A DNA stretch of 64,000 nucleotides from Cloacibacillus evryensis DSM 19522 (GCF_000585335.1 NZ_KK073872.1:909317-973316); one strand, 5' to 3'; positions 28,094 through 37,570 are shown, counted from the first letter of the stretch. A program made the numbers and translations. Notes: generated by a model not told the origin, from the letters alone.

Positions 28094-30466
28094 ATGGTCA
28101 GAGAAGAGAGCTTGAAGCGTATCAACGGAATGAAGGAGCGCATGATAACAAATTGTCCGACGGAGCTTCTGCCGGAGCGCGCGCTGCTCGTCACCGAGGC
28201 CTACAAACGCTACGCGTCCGAGCCGCCCGTCCTTAAACGGGCCTACGCGCTGAAGCATATTCTGGAAAACATGACGCTTTTCATTGACGACGAGGAGCTT
28301 TTCGTCGGTCATAATTCGCCCAGGCCGCGTTCGCCGATCGCCTGCCCGGAACTCGGCGCGCGCTGGATACTCTCGGATCTGGATAATTTCGCGACGCGCC
28401 CCGCCGACGCGATAGGCGTTACCGAAGAAAATAAGCGTATACTGCGCGAGTGCCTGGAAGGCTGGCAGGATGCGTCGCTTGACTCGGTGACCGCGGCCCT
28501 CGTTCCCGCCGAGGCGAAAGAGGCGATCGCCGAGGCGATGATCACCGTCGGGGCGCAGGGGACGGCGCACGGCAATATCGCGGTGAATAACAAGAAGCTG
28601 CTTGAAAAGGGGCTTCGCGGCATCATATATGAGATAGAGGCCAAGCTTGCCTCGTTTAAGCCGCAGTGCGCGGCCGACGGCAATAAGGTCGCTTTCTGGC
28701 GCGCGGCAAAGATCTCCTGCGAAGCGGTGATCGCTTTTGCCCGCCGCTATTCCGGCGAGGCTCTGAAACGTGCTGCGGAATGTCCTGATCCCGCGCGCCG
28801 CGAGGAATTGTATCGGATCGCGGAGACGCTCAAGAGGGTCCCTGAATTTCCCGCCTCAAACTTCCGCGAGGCGCTTCAGTCCGTCTGGCTGATCTACGTG
28901 GCGACCCAGATCGAGGCCGATCCCCACGCGATGCTGCTCGGGCGCTTCGACCAGTACATGTATCCGTACTATAAGAAAGATATCGCGGATGGGCGGCTCA
29001 CCGATGAAGAGGCCGTGGAACTGCTGGCCCACATCTGGATAAAGTGTACCGCGATCATCAAGCTGATGGATTCGGTGACGACCCGTACCTTCGCCGGCTT
29101 CCCGCTCTTCCAGAATATAACGCTCGGCGGGCAGGGGCCGCGCGGCGAGGACGCCTGCAACGAGCTGACGACTCTGATAATGGAGGCCGCGGCGATCGCG
29201 CGCGTGCCTCAGCCGTCGCTCTCCTTCCGTTATCACAACAAGGTCGATCCCGACGCGCTGCTGAAAGCCTGCGAGACGGTCAAGCTGGGACTCGGCTATC
29301 CCGCGGTCATGAACGACAACTGCATCATACCAAAGCATCTGATACGCGGCGCGACGCTCGAAGAGGCGCGCGGCTACTGCATGAACTGTGTTGAATCAGA
29401 CATCGAGGGGGCCTGTGATTCACGCTCCAACGGCGGTTACGTCAATCTGCCGAAGGCATTTCTGCTCGCGCTGAACGACGGCGCCGATCCGGCGACGGGA
29501 CGGCAGGTCGGGCCGCATACCGGCAAGCTCGCCGGCTTCGCGAACTTTGGCGGGCTGATGCGCGCCTTTGAGTCGCAGGTCGCCTATTTTGTCGAACTCA
29601 TCGTCCGTTCTTACGACCTCATTGACGGCGCGCACGCCGTGCACGCGCCGGAGCCGTTCACCTCCGCGCTGCTCGACGACTGCGTCGAAACGGGGCTTAC
29701 GCGGCAGGAGGGCGGCGTGCGCTACAACTTCTCCGGTATCTTCGGCGTCGGCCTGGCTTCGACCGCGGACGCGATGGCCGCCGTCAGGCGCGTAGTCTTC
29801 GACGACAAGAGCGCCACGCCGGAGGAATTGCTCTCCGCCATCAAAAACGACTTCGCCGGCGCGGCCAAACTTAAAAAGCTATGCGAAGAGGCGCCGAAGT
29901 TTGGCAACGATGATGATTACGCCGATCTTATCGCGCGCGAGACGTCGCATATATTCTGTAAAGAGGTGGTGCAGTATCCCTGCATGCGCGGCGGCTTCTA
30001 CATCCCGGAACTGCATTCGGTCTCTACGCACGTCTACTTTGGCGAGCTGACGGGGGCCACTCCCGACGGACGCCCCGCGGGCACGCCGTTTTCGGACGGA
30101 GCCTCGCCGGTCGGCGGCCGCGACAGAAATGGGCCGACCGCCGCGGTCCGCTCGATGAGCAAACTCGATCACATGGAGGTCCTGCAAGGGGTGCTCTACA
30201 ACCAGAAATTCTCCCCCTCAGTTCTCAGCGCGCCCAATTCGGCGGCGCTGCTCGCCGATTATGTCCGCGCCTGGTGCGACCTCGGGGGACATCACATACA
30301 GTTCAATATCGTATCTTCGGATGACCTAAAGGAGGCGCAGCGCCGTCCGGACGACTACCGCGACCTCATCGTGCGCGTCGCGGGCTACAGCGCCTACTTC
30401 GCGGAATTAAACGCCAACACGCAGAACGAAATAATCGCGCGAACAGAATATGAAGAGATGAATTAA
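28094..30466 (+). CDS. Glycyl-radical enzyme 1, PFL/dehydratase superfamily, substrate unknown
   Basis: The product has 790 residues. The C-terminal glycyl radical motif is RVAGYSAYF with Gly near residue 764. The active-site thiyl residue is Cys432 in MNCVESDIEG, followed two residues later by Glu434, the Cys-x-Glu arrangement of eliminating enzymes (glycerol, propanediol and hydroxyproline dehydratases, choline lyase) rather than pyruvate formate-lyase (Cys-Cys). A His in GTAHGNIAVNNKKLLEKG lies where dehydratases keep a general base. The CVES sequence differs from the CVEP of diol dehydratases and the CVET of hydroxyproline dehydratase, so I do not name the substrate. It is cytoplasmic and oxygen-sensitive. 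No microcompartment genes are nearby. Confidence 0.9.
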   Translation: MVREESLKRINGMKERMITNCPTELLPERALLVTEAYKRYASEPPVLKRAYALKHILENMTLFIDDEELFVGHNSPRPRSPIACPELGARWILSDLDNFATRPADAIGVTEENKRILRECLEGWQDASLDSVTAALVPAEAKEAIAEAMITVGAQGTAHGNIAVNNKKLLEKGLRGIIYEIEAKLASFKPQCAADGNKVAFWRAAKISCEAVIAFARRYSGEALKRAAECPDPARREELYRIAETLKRVPEFPASNFREALQSVWLIYVATQIEADPHAMLLGRFDQYMYPYYKKDIADGRLTDEEAVELLAHIWIKCTAIIKLMDSVTTRTFAGFPLFQNITLGGQGPRGEDACNELTTLIMEAAAIARVPQPSLSFRYHNKVDPDALLKACETVKLGLGYPAVMNDNCIIPKHLIRGATLEEARGYCMNCVESDIEGACDSRSNGGYVNLPKAFLLALNDGADPATGRQVGPHTGKLAGFANFGGLMRAFESQVAYFVELIVRSYDLIDGAHAVHAPEPFTSALLDDCVETGLTRQEGGVRYNFSGIFGVGLASTADAMAAVRRVVFDDKSATPEELLSAIKNDFAGAAKLKKLCEEAPKFGNDDDYADLIARETSHIFCKEVVQYPCMRGGFYIPELHSVSTHVYFGELTGATPDGRPAGTPFSDGASPVGGRDRNGPTAAVRSMSKLDHMEVLQGVLYNQKFSPSVLSAPNSAALLADYVRAWCDLGGHHIQFNIVSSDDLKEAQRRPDDYRDLIVRVAGYSAYFAELNANTQNEIIARTEYEEMN

Positions 30467-30479
30467 GGAGGAGACAGGC

Positions 30480-32873
30480 ATGGAAAGACATCCGCAATAC
30501 CTGGATCGTATCGACAGACTGAAAGAAAAAGTGTTCGAGACCTACCCGGAGATAGATTTGGAAGACGCGAAGCTGCTCACCCAGAGCTTTCTTGAGACCC
30601 AGGGGGAGGCGCTGGTGACGCGCAAAGCAAAGGCCTTCCTCAAACAGTGCCGTGAAAAGAGCGTCAAAATATGGGACGACGAACTCATCGTCGGCAACGC
30701 TGGCAGCAAAATACGCGGGGGCATCCTCTCCGCCGACGTCTGCTGGTCCGTCCTCGACCGCGAGCTTGAGACCATCAACACGCGCAAATACGACAAATTC
30801 AGGCTGCCGCCCGAAGACAAGAAAGATTTTGAAGAGATCATCCGCCCCTACTGGAAGGGACGCTCCAACTACGAAGAATGGCTCGCGCGCATCCCTGAAG
30901 ACGTAGCGGCGCTTCGCGACAACGGCGCGCTCTACATCGACAAAAAAGCCGTCCGCGGCTGGGGCGAAGTCACCGCCGGCTACGAATGGTTCATCAAAAA
31001 CGGCATAGAGGGGCTGCGCGAAAAAATACTCGAACGCAAATCCCAGCTCGACGCGACAGTCCCCGGAGACTACGAAAAAGAAGTCTACCTCGACGCCCTG
31101 CTCATAGTCTGCGAAGGCATGGAGACCTTGGCCGCGCGCTACGCGGCGGAGGCCGACCGCCTGGCGGCGCTGGAGAAAAAGGCCGAACGCGCCGCCGAAC
31201 TGCGCGAAATAGCCGAAACCTGCCGCCGCGTCCCCGCGCATCCGGCGCGCACCTTCCGCGAAGCCATGCAGTCATTCTACTTCTACCAGATCTGCATCTT
31301 CATGGAACAAAACGCCGCCGCCTACAATCCCGGACGCATGGACCAATACCTCTACCCCTACTACAAAGCCGACCTCGAAGCGGGACGCCTCACGCCAGAA
31401 GAGGCGCAGGAACTATTCGACTGCCTGTGGGTCAAATTCTCCGAACCCTGCCTCTTCCAGGACGAAAAATCGGCGGAATACTCCTCAGGCTACCCCATGT
31501 TCCAGAACCTCTGCGCCGGCGGCGTCGACAAAATGGGGCGCGACGCCGTAAACGACCTCTCCTACATGATAATCCAGGCCACCATGGACACGAAACTCTA
31601 CCAGCCCTCGCTCTCCGTGCGCTACAACATGGCGAAAAACCCCAACTCCTTCCTGCGCAAAATCGTTGAACTGATGGCGATGGGCACCGGATTCCCCGCC
31701 TTCCACAACGACGAAGTCGGCATCCGTATGCTCATGAACAAAGGCATCCCCCTGCGCGAAGCGCTCGACTGGAACCCCGGCGGCTGCGTCGAGACCAACC
31801 TGGCCGGCAAACTGCGCGCCTACTCCGCCCTGGCCGACATCAACCTCGGCAGCGTAATGGAATTCGTCCTCCTCAACGGCAAATGCCGCAAAACGGGAAA
31901 ACTCGCGGGAGCGCAGACCGGCGATCCCCTGACATTCGCGTCCTTCGACGACCTCCTGAACGCCGTCAAACAACAGCTCCGTTACGTCATAAAAGTCGTC
32001 GTCAAAGCCAGCCACATCATCGACGACATCTGCCTAGAACGCCCGGTGCCAGCCCTCTCCCTCAGCTTTGAAGAATGCGTCGAAAACGCCAAAGACTACG
32101 CCTGGGGAGGCGCCAAATACAACACCGGCAACGGCATAATCTGCATCGGCGTCTCCGACCTCATAAACAGCGTCGCCGCCGTCAAACACCTCGTATATGA
32201 CACAAAAAGCGTCACCATGAAACAGCTCCTCGACGCCCTCGCCGGTGACTTCCAGGACGCGCCGGAAATACACAAAGCCTGCAAAGAGGCCCCCAAATAC
32301 GGCAACGACGATCCCCGCGCAGACGGCCTCGCGGCGGAACTCTTCGCCTACATCGCCGACGAGATCGAAAGCTACCGCAGCAAATTCGGAGTCATGACCC
32401 CCGGCATCCTGCCCGTCTCCGGCAACACCCCCTTCGGCGTCGAAGTGGGAGCCCTGCCATCGGGCCGCCGCGCGGGAAAACCTCTGGCCGACGGCGTCAG
32501 CCCCAACGGCGGCACAGACACCAACGGTCCGACCGCGGTACTCAAATCCGTCGCCAACATCCCGCACGACCGCTTCGTCCAGGGTACACTCCTCAACATG
32601 AAACTCGACCCGCAGATGATAAACAGCGAAAACGGCATCAACCAGATCATGGCGCTCCTCAAAAGCCTCTGCACCCTCGGAGTCTACCACGTACAATTCA
32701 ACGTCGTAGACCAGAAAAAACTTATAGAGGCCCAGGCGCACCCGGAAGACTACCGCAGCCTGCTCGTGCGGGTCGCGGGCTACACCGCCTTCTTCGTCGA
32801 ACTCGGCAAAGAAGTGCAGGACGACATCATCGCGCGCACCGTACAGACAGAAAACGGCGTCTCCTGCGGCTAA
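30480..32873 (+). CDS. Glycyl-radical enzyme 2, PFL/dehydratase superfamily, substrate unknown
   Basis: The product has 797 residues. The glycyl radical motif is RVAGYTAFF with Gly near 767. The active-site Cys436 lies in NPGGCVETNLAG with Glu438, similar in this short motif to trans-4-hydroxyproline dehydratase. The region that carries a catalytic His in that enzyme reads GWGEVTAGYEWFIKNG here, with no His, so a different chemistry or substrate is likely. AGGAGG precedes the ATG, 13 bases after enzyme 1. The two enzymes are clearly paralogous but diverged. Codon choice shifts toward AAA/GAA for Lys/Glu, unlike enzyme 1. Confidence 0.9.
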   Translation: MERHPQYLDRIDRLKEKVFETYPEIDLEDAKLLTQSFLETQGEALVTRKAKAFLKQCREKSVKIWDDELIVGNAGSKIRGGILSADVCWSVLDRELETINTRKYDKFRLPPEDKKDFEEIIRPYWKGRSNYEEWLARIPEDVAALRDNGALYIDKKAVRGWGEVTAGYEWFIKNGIEGLREKILERKSQLDATVPGDYEKEVYLDALLIVCEGMETLAARYAAEADRLAALEKKAERAAELREIAETCRRVPAHPARTFREAMQSFYFYQICIFMEQNAAAYNPGRMDQYLYPYYKADLEAGRLTPEEAQELFDCLWVKFSEPCLFQDEKSAEYSSGYPMFQNLCAGGVDKMGRDAVNDLSYMIIQATMDTKLYQPSLSVRYNMAKNPNSFLRKIVELMAMGTGFPAFHNDEVGIRMLMNKGIPLREALDWNPGGCVETNLAGKLRAYSALADINLGSVMEFVLLNGKCRKTGKLAGAQTGDPLTFASFDDLLNAVKQQLRYVIKVVVKASHIIDDICLERPVPALSLSFEECVENAKDYAWGGAKYNTGNGIICIGVSDLINSVAAVKHLVYDTKSVTMKQLLDALAGDFQDAPEIHKACKEAPKYGNDDPRADGLAAELFAYIADEIESYRSKFGVMTPGILPVSGNTPFGVEVGALPSGRRAGKPLADGVSPNGGTDTNGPTAVLKSVANIPHDRFVQGTLLNMKLDPQMINSENGINQIMALLKSLCTLGVYHVQFNVVDQKKLIEAQAHPEDYRSLLVRVAGYTAFFVELGKEVQDDIIARTVQTENGVSCG

Positions 32874-32877
32874 AACA

Positions 32878-33816
32878 ATGGAAAAAGGAAACGTGGCCGG
32901 AACCGTCCTGCGCATAGAAAAAAGCTCCATCCACGACGGAGACGGACTGAGGACCGTACTCTTCCTCAAAGGCTGCCCCCTGCGCTGCCTCTGGTGCTCC
33001 ACGCCGGAATCGCAGCGCGGGGCCCCCGAACGGGGCCTCGCGCGCGAAAAATGCACCCTTTGCGGGCGCTGCGTACAAGCGTGCCCGCACGGAGCGCTGA
33101 GCAAAAAAGACAATAAAATAACCCATGCCAGAGACAAATGCGCCGGCTGCCTCAAATGCGCCGCCATCTGTCCCGAATCGGCCATAACCCCCTACGGAAA
33201 AACCATGACGGCGGCGGAGGCGGTCAAAGAAATCGCCAAAGATGAAATATTCTACTTTCACTCCGGAGGGGGCCTCACCGTCAGCGGGGGAGAGCCGCTC
33301 GAACAAAGCGGCTTCGTCCTGGAGATACTTCGCGGCTGCCGCGAACGCGGCATAGACTGCGCCCTTGAAACAAGCTTCTTCGCGGCGTGGGAAAAAATAG
33401 AGCCGCTGCTGCCTTACATCAGCCTGCTCCATGTGGACATAAAACACCCCGACGCGGAAAAACACAAAAAACTGATCGGAGTCGACAACCGGCTGATACT
33501 GGAAAACATCGGACGCGCCGACGCCTTCCCGCACAACTTCGGCATCGTCGTGCGCACGCCGCTCGTCCCCGGCATAAACGACGCGGACGAAGACATAGCC
33601 AAACTCGCGGGAATAGTGAAAAGGCTCAAAAAGCTGCGATTCATGGAATTCCTCGCCTATCACCGCTTGGGAACGGAGACTTACAAAAGACTGGAGATAC
33701 CTTATCCGCTTGCGGAGATAAACACGCCCGACGATTCTTATATGCGGCGCAAGGCCGCGATATTCAAAACCGCCGCGGGCGTTGAGGTGAGGATAAATGG
33801 CAGGATATTCGAATAA
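32878..33816 (+). CDS. Glycyl-radical enzyme activase (radical SAM) with ferredoxin insert
   Basis: The product has 312 residues. The radical SAM motif is CPLRCLWC after HDGDGLRTVLFLKG. A two-cluster ferredoxin insert follows, with CTLCGRCVQACP and CAGCLKCAAICP, as in activases of glycerol dehydratase and related enzymes. It starts four bases after glycyl-radical enzyme 2 and shares its AAA/GAA-rich codon style, so these two genes probably form a functional and evolutionary pair. Confidence 0.93.
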   Translation: MEKGNVAGTVLRIEKSSIHDGDGLRTVLFLKGCPLRCLWCSTPESQRGAPERGLAREKCTLCGRCVQACPHGALSKKDNKITHARDKCAGCLKCAAICPESAITPYGKTMTAAEAVKEIAKDEIFYFHSGGGLTVSGGEPLEQSGFVLEILRGCRERGIDCALETSFFAAWEKIEPLLPYISLLHVDIKHPDAEKHKKLIGVDNRLILENIGRADAFPHNFGIVVRTPLVPGINDADEDIAKLAGIVKRLKKLRFMEFLAYHRLGTETYKRLEIPYPLAEINTPDDSYMRRKAAIFKTAAGVEVRINGRIFE

Positions 33817-33820
33817 AGCA

Positions 33821-33854
33821 GATGCCCGCCTCGGTGTGAAGGCGGGCATCTTTT
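33821..33854. terminator. Terminator of the glycyl-radical operon
   Basis: GATGCCCGCC pairs with GGCGGGCATC across a ten-base loop and is followed by TTTT. It lies between converging genes. Confidence 0.88.
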
Positions 33855-33879
33855 GACATACATGTAATCGTACTGAATC

Positions 33880-35049
33880 CTATTTATCCATGCGCAGCCT
33901 TTCGACGAAGCGCGCGATGCGTGCCATCGCCTCTTTCAGCTCTTCGATGGAATAGGCGTAGGATATCCTTACGTGCCTGTCGCCGCAGGCTCCGAAGGCC
34001 GAGCCGGGAACGACGGCGACATTTTCCGCTTCCAGCAGCTTTGTGCAGAACTCTTCCGAGCCCATGCCGAACTCGGAGATGTCGGGAAAGACGTAAAAGG
34101 CCCCGTAGGGTTCGAAGCAGGGGAGTCCCATCTCGCGGAAGGCCTCCATGAGGAAGCGGCGGCGCTGATTGTATGATTCCGCCATCGTGCAGATGTCCCT
34201 GTCTCCGTTTTTGAGCGCCGATATCGCGGCGTACTGGCTCATCGTCGGCGCGGACATGATGCCGAACTGGTGTATTTTCAGCATATATTCCATGATATGC
34301 GCCGGGCCGCAGGCAAAGCCCAAACGCCAGCCCGTCATCGCGTATGACTTGGAGAAGCCGTTGATCACGATCGTGCGTTCGAGCATTCCCGGCAGCGAGG
34401 CGATGCTGACGTGCCGGTCTTTGTATGAGAGTTCGCTGTATATCTCGTCGGAGATGACGAGCAGGTCGTGCTTGACGATGATCGGCACGAGCTTTTCAAG
34501 ATCTTCCCGCTCCATGATCGCTCCCGTGGGATTGTTCGGGTAGGAGATGAGCAGAGCCTTGGTCTTCGGCGTGATTGCCGCTTCGAGCTGTTCCGGCTGG
34601 AGGCGGAACTCCGTTGCGGCCGAGAGTTCGATCGAAACAGGCACTCCGTCGGAGAGCAGGATGCAGGGTTCGTAGGAGACGAAGCAGGGTTCCGGATAAA
34701 TGACCTCGTCGCCGGGGTTCAGTATCGCGCGCAGCGCGATGTCGATCGCTTCGCTGCCGCCGACTGTGAGGATCATCTCGTGTTTTGGGTCGTATGTCAG
34801 GTCGTACTTGCGCTTCATGAAGCGGCCTATCTCTTCGCGCAGCTCGATGAGTCCGGCGTTCGAGGTATAGAAGGTCCGCCCCTTGTGCAGCGAATAGATG
34901 CCCTCTTCGCGGATATGCCAGGGCGTGTCGAAGTCAGGTTCGCCGACGCCGAGCGAGATGACGTCCGGTATCTCGTTGGCGATGTCGAACAGGCGGCGGA
35001 TGCCGGAGGGCTTGATTTTCTTTATTTTGTCGCAGATGAAATCTCTCAC
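33880..35049 (-). CDS. PLP-dependent class I/II aminotransferase
   Basis: The product has 389 residues of fold type I. The PLP lysine is in NGFSKSYAMTGWRLGF, with substrate- and cofactor-binding motifs GVGEPDFDTP, SYPNNPTGA and the C-terminal RISYAYS Arg that binds the alpha-carboxylate. The family covers aspartate, aromatic and alanine-type aminotransferases. The donor cannot be read. Its ATG overlaps the stop of the Lrp-type regulator gene by four bases, so the regulator probably senses an amino acid handled by this enzyme. Confidence 0.9.
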   Translation of the reverse strand: MRDFICDKIKKIKPSGIRRLFDIANEIPDVISLGVGEPDFDTPWHIREEGIYSLHKGRTFYTSNAGLIELREEIGRFMKRKYDLTYDPKHEMILTVGGSEAIDIALRAILNPGDEVIYPEPCFVSYEPCILLSDGVPVSIELSAATEFRLQPEQLEAAITPKTKALLISYPNNPTGAIMEREDLEKLVPIIVKHDLLVISDEIYSELSYKDRHVSIASLPGMLERTIVINGFSKSYAMTGWRLGFACGPAHIMEYMLKIHQFGIMSAPTMSQYAAISALKNGDRDICTMAESYNQRRRFLMEAFREMGLPCFEPYGAFYVFPDISEFGMGSEEFCTKLLEAENVAVVPGSAFGACGDRHVRISYAYSIEELKEAMARIARFVERLRMDK

Positions 35050-35540
35050 GGCGTGACCACCATCCTCATATCTTTTTTCGGAGCCGCGAGCAGTATCCCG
35101 TGGTCCTTGTAGCGTACGAGCACGATGTGCGTCGCCGTGCTCTGCACCTCTTCGATCACCGCCAGGCGTGACGATACGAAGTTGGCGATCTCCTTCATCG
35201 TCGCCTTTTTGAGGATCACCGAGAAGTCATAGCCGCCCGACATGAGGTAGAGGGACTCGACCTCCGGGTACTGATATATTTTCTCGGCGATGCGGTCAAA
35301 GCCCTCGCCGCGCTGCGGTGTAACTTTAAGTTCGATCAGGGCGGAGATCTTATCGTCGTCGGTCTTGTCCCAGTCGACGAGCGCGTGATAGCCGCAGATG
35401 GTGCGCTCCCTCTCCATTATTTCGATCTCGTTCTTTACCTCTATCACATCCATGCCGAGCATGACGGCGATATCCTTCGCCGTGTATCTGGCGTTCTGCT
35501 CAAGAAGCCGAAGTATCTCTTCCCTATGCCTGCTGTCCAT
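35046..35540 (-). CDS. Lrp/AsnC-family transcriptional regulator
   Basis: The product has 164 residues. The N-terminal helix-turn-helix (ILRLLEQNARYTAKDIAVMLGM) is followed by the RAM/AsnC ligand-binding domain (IALIELKVTPQRG in part, VESLYLMSGGYDF). It is translationally coupled to the downstream aminotransferase. The C-terminus is slightly longer than usual and ends DHGILLAAPKKDMRMVVTP. Confidence 0.9.
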   Translation of the reverse strand: MDSRHREEILRLLEQNARYTAKDIAVMLGMDVIEVKNEIEIMERERTICGYHALVDWDKTDDDKISALIELKVTPQRGEGFDRIAEKIYQYPEVESLYLMSGGYDFSVILKKATMKEIANFVSSRLAVIEEVQSTATHIVLVRYKDHGILLAAPKKDMRMVVTP

Positions 35541-35736
35541 CCCAAAATCCTCCGAAAATAAAATTTAACAAAAGCAACAGCGAGGTATCGCCATGAAAGG
35601 CCGAAGTCCGGGCTGCGCCTGCGTGCGATATGGATGGCGGCTTTGTTTTTGCCTCTCCAAACTACGCAATATAAGAGATAATTTTGAGTCTTTTGGCCGT
35701 AAGAGTCAAGCGCGGATTTAAAAAACCGCGCCGCCG

Positions 35737-37041
35737 TCAATTATCAAGAACGGCTGGCGTTCCGCCCGTGCCGTTGAGCAGCGTCGCGCTGTTTAACAAC
35801 ACCTCGAGGGCGATCGGCATCGCCTCTTCGTCGAAGTCGAAGCGGTTGTTGTGGTGTCCCGCGGCGGTCGACGCGCCGATCCCCACGTAGGCGGCGAGGC
35901 CGCCGTGTTCCTGGACGCGCCGCATGAGCCAGCAGGCGTCGTCGCTTCCGGCCATCGATCTGTATTCCTCCCGCAGAGTTACGCCCTCGGCTCCTTCCGC
36001 GGCACTCATTATCAGCGCGGCGAGCTTCCGGTCGCTCTCGGCCGTTATCGTCTCACCCTGTTTGGAGATGGAGACGTCGACGTCGTACATCTGGGCGGCG
36101 CCGTAGATCACCTCTTTAGCCTTCGCGTAGACATAGGCCGCCAGCTCCGCGCTCTCTCCGCGCGTCTCTATCTTCATGTGGGCGTTGGGCGGAACGACGT
36201 TGCGTCCCTCGCCGGCGTTGAGGACGCCGACATTGACGCGCGTGGCGCCGCCGGAATGGGGCGATATGGCGTGCATGTTGACCGCCGCGGCCGCGGCCGC
36301 GAGCAGCGCGTTTTTCCCGCGCTCCGGTTCTCCCCCCGCGTGGGCGCCGACGCCGCGGAAGTCTGCGTCGAACTTGGTGGAGCAGAGGAAGCCTCCCGTG
36401 CCGCCGGAGACGCTGCCGGTGGGCTTTCCAAGGCCGAGGTGCATGGCGATAAAGTAATCCGCGTCGTCGGCGACGCCCGCCATGGCCATCGCGTAACCGC
36501 CCCGCACCCCTTCCTCCGCCGGCTGGAAGAGGAGCCGTATCTTTCCGCGCAGGCCGTCTTTTTTCCGCATAAGCATCTCCGCGAGGGCAAGCCCAACCGC
36601 GGCGTGTCCGTCGTGCCCGCAGGCGTGCATCCAGCCGGGGTTCACGGATGAGAAGCCCTCACGCTCGGGAAGGTGCTCCGCGTCGTGCGCCTCTTCAGTC
36701 TCGACGCAGTCTATGTCGAACCGGAAGACTGTGACGGGGCCCTTTCTGCCGGTGTCGAGCGTGGCCGCGAGTCCGGTGTAAGCTCCGATTTTGGCCAATG
36801 TCTTCTTGTCCGCACCCTGCGAAATGGCGCGCGTCCGCTCCTTTTGGGGAACGACGTTATAACCCATGACCTCGTCAGGATCGATAAAATCTTTAGCGAA
36901 GCGCACCTTCCATCCGATCTTTTCAAGGATCTCCGCCGCTATCGCGGTCGTTCTGAATTCCGCCCAGCCGCTTTCGGGATATTTGTGGAAGTCGCGGCGG
37001 CGCGCCCTCATTTCGTCTTTTATATTCTGCGGTATTGCCAT
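35737..37041 (-). CDS. M20 amidohydrolase (AbgA / aminobenzoyl-glutamate hydrolase-like)
   Basis: The product has 434 residues. The metal site is visible in MHACGHDGHAAVGLALAE and FQPAEEGVRGGYAMA, and in the late GIGASTAAGHHNNRFDFDEE, with the dimerisation domain between. The insertion VVPQKERTRAISQGAD near residue 65 and the overall length match AbgA-type amidases, which cleave acyl- or aroyl-amino acids. The natural substrate is unknown. The gene starts seven bases downstream of the ArsC-like gene. Confidence 0.87.
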   Translation of the reverse strand: MAIPQNIKDEMRARRRDFHKYPESGWAEFRTTAIAAEILEKIGWKVRFAKDFIDPDEVMGYNVVPQKERTRAISQGADKKTLAKIGAYTGLAATLDTGRKGPVTVFRFDIDCVETEEAHDAEHLPEREGFSSVNPGWMHACGHDGHAAVGLALAEMLMRKKDGLRGKIRLLFQPAEEGVRGGYAMAMAGVADDADYFIAMHLGLGKPTGSVSGGTGGFLCSTKFDADFRGVGAHAGGEPERGKNALLAAAAAAVNMHAISPHSGGATRVNVGVLNAGEGRNVVPPNAHMKIETRGESAELAAYVYAKAKEVIYGAAQMYDVDVSISKQGETITAESDRKLAALIMSAAEGAEGVTLREEYRSMAGSDDACWLMRRVQEHGGLAAYVGIGASTAAGHHNNRFDFDEEAMPIALEVLLNSATLLNGTGGTPAVLDN

Positions 37042-37048
37042 TGTGTCT

Positions 37049-37402
37049 CTACCGTGCGAGCTCCTTTTCCCATTCTTCCGCTTTGAAGCCGATCAGCACT
37101 TTATCCTCCGTGACGGCGATCGGACGTTTGACGAGCATGCCGTCCGCCGCCAGCAGCGTTATCTGTTCGTCTTCGGACAATTCCGGCAGCCTCTTGCTGA
37201 GGCCGAGCTCTTTATAGGAGCTGCCGCTGGTATTGAAGAATTTTTTCAGCGCCTGCGCCGAAAGCTTCCGCCAGCTATTTATCTCCCCGGCGGAAGGGTT
37301 TTCGGTCTTGATGTTGCGTTCCGTGTATTCGACGCCGTGCTCCTCGAGCCAGTTTTTGGCTTTCCGGCAGGTCGTGCACTGCGGATAACAGAGTAATAGC
37401 AT
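37049..37402 (-). CDS. ArsC/Spx-family thioredoxin-fold protein
   Basis: The product has 117 residues. The N-terminal LLCYPQCTTCRKAKNWLEEHG has the CxxC and surrounding pattern of the ArsC/Spx/YffB family. LVKRPIAVTEDKVLIGF holds the conserved Arg-Pro segment. True arsenate reductases of this group have further catalytic residues that cannot be confirmed here, and no arsenic genes are adjacent. A general thiol reductase or Spx-like role is equally possible. Confidence 0.8.
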   Translation of the reverse strand: MLLLCYPQCTTCRKAKNWLEEHGVEYTERNIKTENPSAGEINSWRKLSAQALKKFFNTSGSSYKELGLSKRLPELSEDEQITLLAADGMLVKRPIAVTEDKVLIGFKAEEWEKELAR

Positions 37403-37517
37403 GAGATCATCTCCAATTGTTCATAATATTTAAATTATAATATAACCCGGCTGTTTTTTTGATCGAGACGCAGCGTTTCGTAGGCGATTTTGCCGATATG
37501 TGCTGCCCGCGGATGGC

Positions 37518-37544
37518 AAAAAGAGGCTCCCATAGGGGAGCCCC
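37518..37544 (-). terminator. Rho-independent terminator of the Mrp gene
   Basis: GGCTCCC (37525-37531) pairs with GGGAGCC (37536-37542). On the minus strand a T-run follows (37518-37522). Confidence 0.82.
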
Positions 37545-37570
37545 TGGAAGTTTTTAAAGAAGGATGCCGT

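Noticed and set aside
28094-30466. Pyruvate formate-lyase for GRE1
   Set aside because: The Cys-Cys active-site pair is absent. A Cys-x-Glu site is present instead.
32034-33185. 383-codon minus-strand frame over GRE2 and activase 2
   Set aside because: It is antisense to conserved catalytic motifs. Low-complexity composition.
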